Position numbers and translations under genes: made by a program. Below the pieces are notes generated by a model. It had not been told where the DNA came from. It saw only the letters and a program-made list of their open reading frames with translations, and ran no database searches. 64,000 bases of DNA from contig JAPFQT010000083.1 of the NCBI GenBank assembly GCA_027627225.1, forward strand, positions 682,001 to 746,000. The letters run 5' to 3'. This document shows positions 58,746-64,000 of the stretch, piece by piece. The stretch is from Congeria kusceri. Taxonomy: Eukaryota > Mollusca > Bivalvia > Myida > Dreissenidae. Every line of letters starts with the position of its first letter. Positions within the stretch are counted from its first letter, which is position 1.

Positions 58746-61480
58746 GGCACATAACATGAACTTCTGAACAACCCTGGTATATAACGGTTATAAGTTAGGA
58801 CACTTCGGTCACAGGACAAATAGGTCTTAGATACTTAGACCACAGAAAAATTTAGTCACAATACAGATTGTTTACAAAAAAACAACAACGGTTCCAATAC
58901 AAATCGATCATAAAAAACAAGTGATTGACAAGAAAAATCGCTTCCAAGACAAAACGATTCTATTACAAACAATTAACAAGACTGTTTGGTCACAAGACAC
59001 ATCAAATTCAATTAACATAGATTTAAAGAAATTAATTCAAGGAGACGAATTGGTCCCAAAACAATAGGCGAATTAAAACTTTGTCACAAATCAATTTCCT
59101 GACAAGTTAAATTGGACAAAACATTTTTATTTCATGAAGATTCACACAGCTGTGTTAACTTAAGCCAAAAAGTTAAAACAAATTGTAAATATGCTTATGG
59201 TACTTTATTATTTGAAACATAAGTTGAAGTATTTCGACAGATAAAATGTATTAGCTTTCAGTGAAGGCATTTACTGACCAACAACAGTATTTAGGACAAA
59301 TGTAACTGCTGACCTTTAAAGTGGGTCTTTAAGATGCAGAAATAATACATTCAGGAAATTGTGATAAACTGATCCATAAATGAAATAATGGCACTCGCAA
59401 GGAGATTTACTTAGAAGATAAATGAACACAGCCCCTGTACAATGCAGTCCGTCGCGAGCATAGTCTGCAAACGTCTACTATAAATTATGGAGCAGAACAA
59501 ACACATGTGTTTATAGATCTCTGAATAGAATTTCACATCTAATAAAAGATAAAAACATTATTCATCAAACCTGTTCTTAAACAACTGAAATGGCAACTTA
59601 CAACATAATAAAGCAAATAGTAGTTTGCAATGGACACAATCCAGTAATTACTTGTCACTGTATAACATGTATCTCATAGATACTATAAATATTGTGCCCA
59701 ATCTTTTCCCAATCACAAAACTGCTACATATCTGTCTGCCTTAATGACCACTCTAATTTCAGTTTCCATCCACTATTCAATAAAGTTTATACTATTTCTT
59801 CAGCATCAGCTGTAGCAGAACTGTTTACAGAAACTAGTTTATTCACATGCAACAAATAATTTATTTCAAATTTATATATTTTTACAATATTGTTATATGA
59901 AACCAAAAGCATTTTGAAATTATTAATACCCACAGCAATGTGTGTAGCAATTGAAAGAAGAACAAACTGTACAATGTGTGTAGCAATTGAAAGAAGAACA
60001 AACTGTACATGGAAAAAGTTTTGTGTAGAACATAACGATTATATAATTTATCAAACAAGCGTAAACTTAAGGTTTTCTCAATGTGTGCCTACTAATCAAA
60101 TGTATGCATGACTTATACACAACATATTATGCTGTATAGGTACACATAATGCCCAATGTATCACACATAGTGGAAATACTGCACCCTAACTTTGTTGGTC
60201 ACAATACTGCCACAAAATGTATTGTTATATGTCAGCATTATTTTGCAAACAGTTTTTTTTCCATAACAACAAATCTCAGACAACTTTGTGATACATAATT
60301 ATCCAATCAAATATATGTGAAAATACCCAGAAAATAGTCCCAATTATTTAAATGATTTATTTTTATACTTGGTTACAAATGCGTAACTGTTCAAAATTCA
60401 ATTATATATGATGTAGTAGGACAGCTTGTAGATTTCTTTCAAGCATGGTTTCTTTCAATAACATGCACTTTGATTTCTCTGTAAAAAAAATGCTCATTAA
60501 TTGAGACACAAAACCTATCCAAAGTCACCGAATGCTATGCGAAAGAAGGCCGACAGTTCAGGAATTAGCTCCCAAATGTTTCCTGATCATGCCGAAAGGT
60601 TGTGGTAACATCGCAGAACATGCTTAATAGTTGCCTTTTTTTTTTCGACAGAATGCTAAAATGTTGCCGATTTGAAGTTCGGGGTATATGAACGACGCCA
60701 AATTACAATCTGATAATCAGTTGCTAGCCCGACAATGGATCTTTAGGTGCATTCACATTGCCCTTGATGTCATGCTTTTCTTGGTATTTCACCGGACACG
60801 GAGAAGAAGACATCTTCGATTGTGGATCAAGCAGTATTTGAGGATCACGCCAACAGTTTAAGATGACAAACCCCAGTGTCCAACGCCTCGCATTCAGAAA
60901 AAAACAAGGTTCCGTAACGCCCTTCAAGCTGGACAAAGCTCGCAAAGGCACGGAGTTACATGACATCGGTTAAAAAACCGATTACAAAGCCTCACTCAAG
61001 GCTTTTCAAAAGATGCCGTCTATAGTGATGGGTTCCCAAACATCCAGAATGGTTGCCGATAGCTTGCCGAAGACTCCAAAGCTGTCACAAATAAAACATT
61101 CGGCATCCAAATTTTGAAACTTTTAAAATTTGGATGCTGAAATGTTTTCAATCCAGATCAGGCCTGGAAGTGCCAAGAAGATTCCAGAATTGTTCAGGAA
61201 GGACACTGATGGGTTCCAGAACATAGCAAAGACATGCCGAAACACCCCGATTTCTCCTAATTCGCTTGTGGGAAACCTTCAGGGCCTAGTGGAAGGCAGG
61301 TATTGTATTTAGTTTCTGGTTTGAGCTCTGCTGCAGCTAATGCTAGAGAGTGCTGACAGTGTTCATGAGTGACACGCTTTGCTATAACTGCAAGAGGACT
61401 ATGTCTATTGCACCCAGACTGCTATTTGCAAATGAATATGGTGCTGCGTCTGACTTAAATCAAATTTAAAAAGAGATGTT
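58746..61480. other. Non-coding stretch
   Basis: 59941-60012 is a 36-bp tandem duplication (TGTGTAGCAATTGAAAGAAG..). 60724-60966 (minus) is an open frame starting at a Met with no recognised family. 61099-61147 is a long hairpin, listed separately. Mostly AT-rich. Confidence 0.45.
61099..61147. repeat. Near-perfect hairpin, about 20-bp stem
   Basis: ACATTCGGCATCCAAATTTT and AAAATTTGGATGCTGAAATGT face each other across a 9-base loop with few mismatches. A possible short palindromic element or its centre; flanks (GATGGGTTCC, CCAGAA, TTGCCGA words) repeat on both sides. Confidence 0.75.
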
Positions 61481-61489
61481 TGTAAAACA

Positions 61490-62170
61490 TGTATGCCCCC
61501 CCCCGACATGCAGCCAAGTTGTGAATATGTGCAATTGTTAAGAATTTTTTTTAATATGCAATCCCAAGCGAGGTCTTGATATATGGTATCTATTTATGAA
61601 GTTTCATTAAAATATCTCAATGCATTCTCAAGTTATTGAGCAGAAACCGTTTTTTCTATTTTTAGTAATGGTGACCTTGACCCCACCCCCCATATGAAAT
61701 CCCAAGAGAGGTCTCAATAAAAGGTATCTATGTATGAAGTATCATTAAAATATCTCGATGCGTTCTCAAGTTATTGAGCGGAAACCGTTTTTCTATTTTT
61801 AGCAATGGTGACCTTGACCTCACCCACCCCATATGTAATCCCAAGCAAGATATCGATATAAGGTATCTATGTATGAAGTTTCAATTAAATATCTGGATGC
61901 GTTCTCAAGTTATTGAGTGGAAACCGTTTTTTCTATTTTTAGCAAAGGTGACCTTGACCTTTAACCTGTTGACCTCAAAATGTAAAGGCCTCTTCCTTTC
62001 CACCCAAGTAACCAGCATACCAACTTTCAAGACCGTAGGTCAAAGAGTTCTTTAGATATCGTGCGGAAACCAAATGGTCTATGGACAGACTGACAATCCT
62101 ACCGACTGACCGACCGATCGACGGACAGGTGCAAAGCAAGATACCCCCACTTATTTGAAGGAGGGCATAA
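61490..62170. repeat. Bivalve-type tandem repeat, about 130-bp units
   Basis: Three to four units with AAGTTATTGAG.GGAAACCGTT TTT..CTATTTTTAG.AATGGT GACCTTGACC and AATCCCAAG..AGGTCT.GATA; it opens with GTATGCCCCCCCCCGAC and ends with GACAGACTGACAATCCTACC ..CTTATTTGAAGGAGGGCATAA. Confidence 0.8.
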
Positions 62171-62620
62171 TAGAGTTGTTTTATGTTCAAAACACATGTC
62201 ATCTTAGAAAATATCCCACATGAACAGTACAGAGTAAAATTCTTACAATAAAACTTTAATAATCACCCAGAATGAGTTGCACAGTAAAGTACAAAATACT
62301 ACATAAAATTGGCTGTTAGCTCATTCAAACAGGTCTATCAAGACAATGAATTAGATAATGCTTACAGAGCACAATCAACAAAGCTTTGATAGTTTTGCAA
62401 GCAGTACAGGAGTCCCCTACCATTGAAAACCCCTACTAATTAAACATTGTGCAATACCGTCAAATCGCCCTTTATCTGTAGATGTACAAAGTTTCATACT
62501 CAAATCCCATTTGTCACTGCAATATTAAGTTGTTGTTTTTTCTATTTTAATAACATTGACCAGGTATTCGATTTACTTTTTGAGTTATTGCCGTACTAAA
62601 CTGACAGAGGGCAATCATAT
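62171..62620. other. Non-coding stretch
   Basis: AT-rich; nothing recognised before the next repeat block. Confidence 0.5.
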
Positions 62621-63620
62621 AGTCCATTCTGCGTACCAAGTTTCATGATCATATGTTATGTTCTTTTCGAAATATTACAGTATTAAGTTTATTTCTATTT
62701 GAAGTAACAGTCAGGTGACCTTTGACCCCCAGATGAAAAATAAAATGTACAATCCTTACCTTGCTCTTTCTATGTATACAAAGTTTAATCAAAGTATCTG
62801 CAGTACTTTTTGAGTTATCGCAGGATCCAGGTTTTGAGGATGGGACAGACAGACAGAGTGAGACCGATAGACGAACAGAGAGACCGACACACACAGACGG
62901 AGGGCAAACCCTTAGTCCAATCTGTGTACCAAGTTTCATGAAGTTTCATGATCATATCTTATGCACTTTTCAAAATATCACAATATTAAGTTTATTTCTA
63001 TTTTTAGTAACAGTCACGTGACCTTTGACCTGTGGTGAAAAATAAAAGATTGTGCATAGTTCTCACATTGCTTTTGCTACATATACAAAATTCATCGAAG
63101 TGTCTTCAGTACTTTCCGAGTTATCACAGGATCCAGGTTTTGGGGACAGACGAACAGACAGAACGGCACACAGACAGATGGCCAACCTATCGTTCAATCT
63201 CTGTACAAAGTTTCTTGGGCATATCTTATGTCCATTTCGAATTATTACAGTATCTAGTTTTTTCTATTTTTAGTAACAGTCACGTGACCTTTGACCTCTG
63301 GTAAAAAAAAAAATAGTCCTCACATTGCCACATTGCTGTTCATATGTATACCCAGTTTCATTGAAATAAGTTCAGTACTTTTTGAGTTATTGAAGGAACC
63401 AGGTTTTGAGGATGGACAGACAAACACATGGACGAACAGATAGAGATACACAGAAGGATGGCAAACCTATAGTTCAATCTTTGTGCCAAGTTTCATGGTC
63501 ATATCTTTTGCACTTTTCAAATTATAACAGTATTTAGTTTGTTTCTATTTTTAGTAACAGTCACGTGACCTTTGACCTCTGGTGTAAAATAAAAGGTTTT
63601 GCATAATCCTCACATTGCCG
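62621..63620. repeat. Tandem repeat, about 275-295-bp units, four copies
   Basis: Each unit has TACCAAGTTTCATGATCATA TCTTATGC.., CTATTTTTAGTAACAGTCAC GTGACCTTTGACC.., CACATTGC.., GAGTTAT..AGGATCCAGGTT TTG and a purine-rich GACAGACAGA stretch. Unit starts lie near 62632, 62925, 63200 and 63480. Frames here are by-products. Confidence 0.85.
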
Positions 63621-64000
63621 TTTATATGTACACCAAAACCCCGCTTTATGACCACCTCGATTTTACGACCACCCTGCTAAAGCAGACACTTTTTTAAGAC
63701 CCGATTGTTTTCCTATATATTTATACGGGCACCCCGCTATTCCGTATTACGACCACTTATCACAGACTGACAGTACCAAATAATGCTCAAAATAACCCCC
63801 TAATTGCGACCAGTGTCATTTGGCTGCTGACACTTAACATCATCAAATAACAAAATATGCATTGGAAATAATACAATGCTTTGTCGTATAAACGGTGTGT
63901 ATGAAAAACAATGTTACACGTGTTTTGATAAGGGATAAGCACATCGACTGTGTATCAGATTATGTTAATTGACACTAGCTGGAAGTTAGTGGGTAGCACT
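63621..64000. other. Non-coding end of the window with an unclassified repeat
   Basis: 63635-63780 holds repeated 'CCCCGCTTTATGACCACC', 'TTTTACGACCACC' and 'CCCCGCTATTCCGTATTACG ACCAC' words, probably the terminal repeat of a DNA transposon cut by the window edge. No gene. Confidence 0.4.

Noticed and set aside
60724..60966. Minus-strand 80-residue frame (contains MSSSPCPVKYQEKHDIKG)
   Set aside because: It looked like a possible first exon, but no family was recognised, no good donor follows and upstream sequence is not promoter-like; left as unannotated.
62649..63304. Several frames of 73-96 residues
   Set aside because: They lie within the 275-295-bp tandem repeat and change with each unit.

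Overview
The window is AT-rich animal DNA, most likely from a bivalve mollusc. Genes are split by GT-AG introns. The non-coding DNA is full of the interspersed repeats I associate with bivalve genomes: blocks with GGTCAAGGTCAC or GTGACCTTGACC, 'GAGCTCACC / CAGGTGAGCT' blocks, tRNA-headed SINEs, many small inverted-repeat elements and minisatellites. Species cannot be fixed by eye. There is no sign of bacterial sequence.

Layout. 2.4-5.6 kb (+): remains of a multi-exon gene with a degenerate PSHDPPCVQN-type repeat tract, apparently broken by two frameshifts and a lost splice donor. 6.4-10.0 kb (+): the first three exons of a gene whose spliced product is a clean CIDE-N domain (the DFF/CIDE family interaction domain). 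10.45-27.64 kb: what I read as one large DNA transposon. It is bounded by inverted repeats of about 80 bp that start with a perfect 18-bp match, and it carries two tail-to-tail genes: a DUF6589-type, probable transposase gene (+, six exons) and a RecQ-like helicase gene (-, two exons). Inside its left arm lies a second insertion (11.10-14.42 kb) with a Mutator-like transposase ORF (+) and, convergent to it, an I-PpoI-like His-Cys-box endonuclease ORF (-). A nearly identical 473-bp direct repeat flanks this insertion and ends one base before the DUF6589 start codon. The large element shows decay: a 16-copy 61-bp expansion inside a coding exon, one in-frame TGA, and a homopolymer frameshift in the helicase.

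27.7-64 kb: no convincing protein-coding gene. It is a patchwork of minisatellite arrays (several sharing a period of about 26 bp and a GACACAAC-like core), Tc1/mariner-like relics, at least three kinds of short inverted-repeat element present more than once (a 310-bp pair, a 'GTATTCACAAAGCTCC' family, a palindromic 'AACAACGATTTGGAGTTCTGAT' family), SINEs, and tandem bivalve repeat units of about 170-290 bp.

The genes of the large element fit together as a transposition module: a DDE-like transposase candidate with zinc-binding segments plus a helicase, each transcribed inward from one terminal repeat. This recalls the Academ superfamily, particularly the lineage said to carry a helicase, but that assignment is from memory and was not checked. 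All readings are by eye; exon joins are inferred from splice signals and family resemblance.
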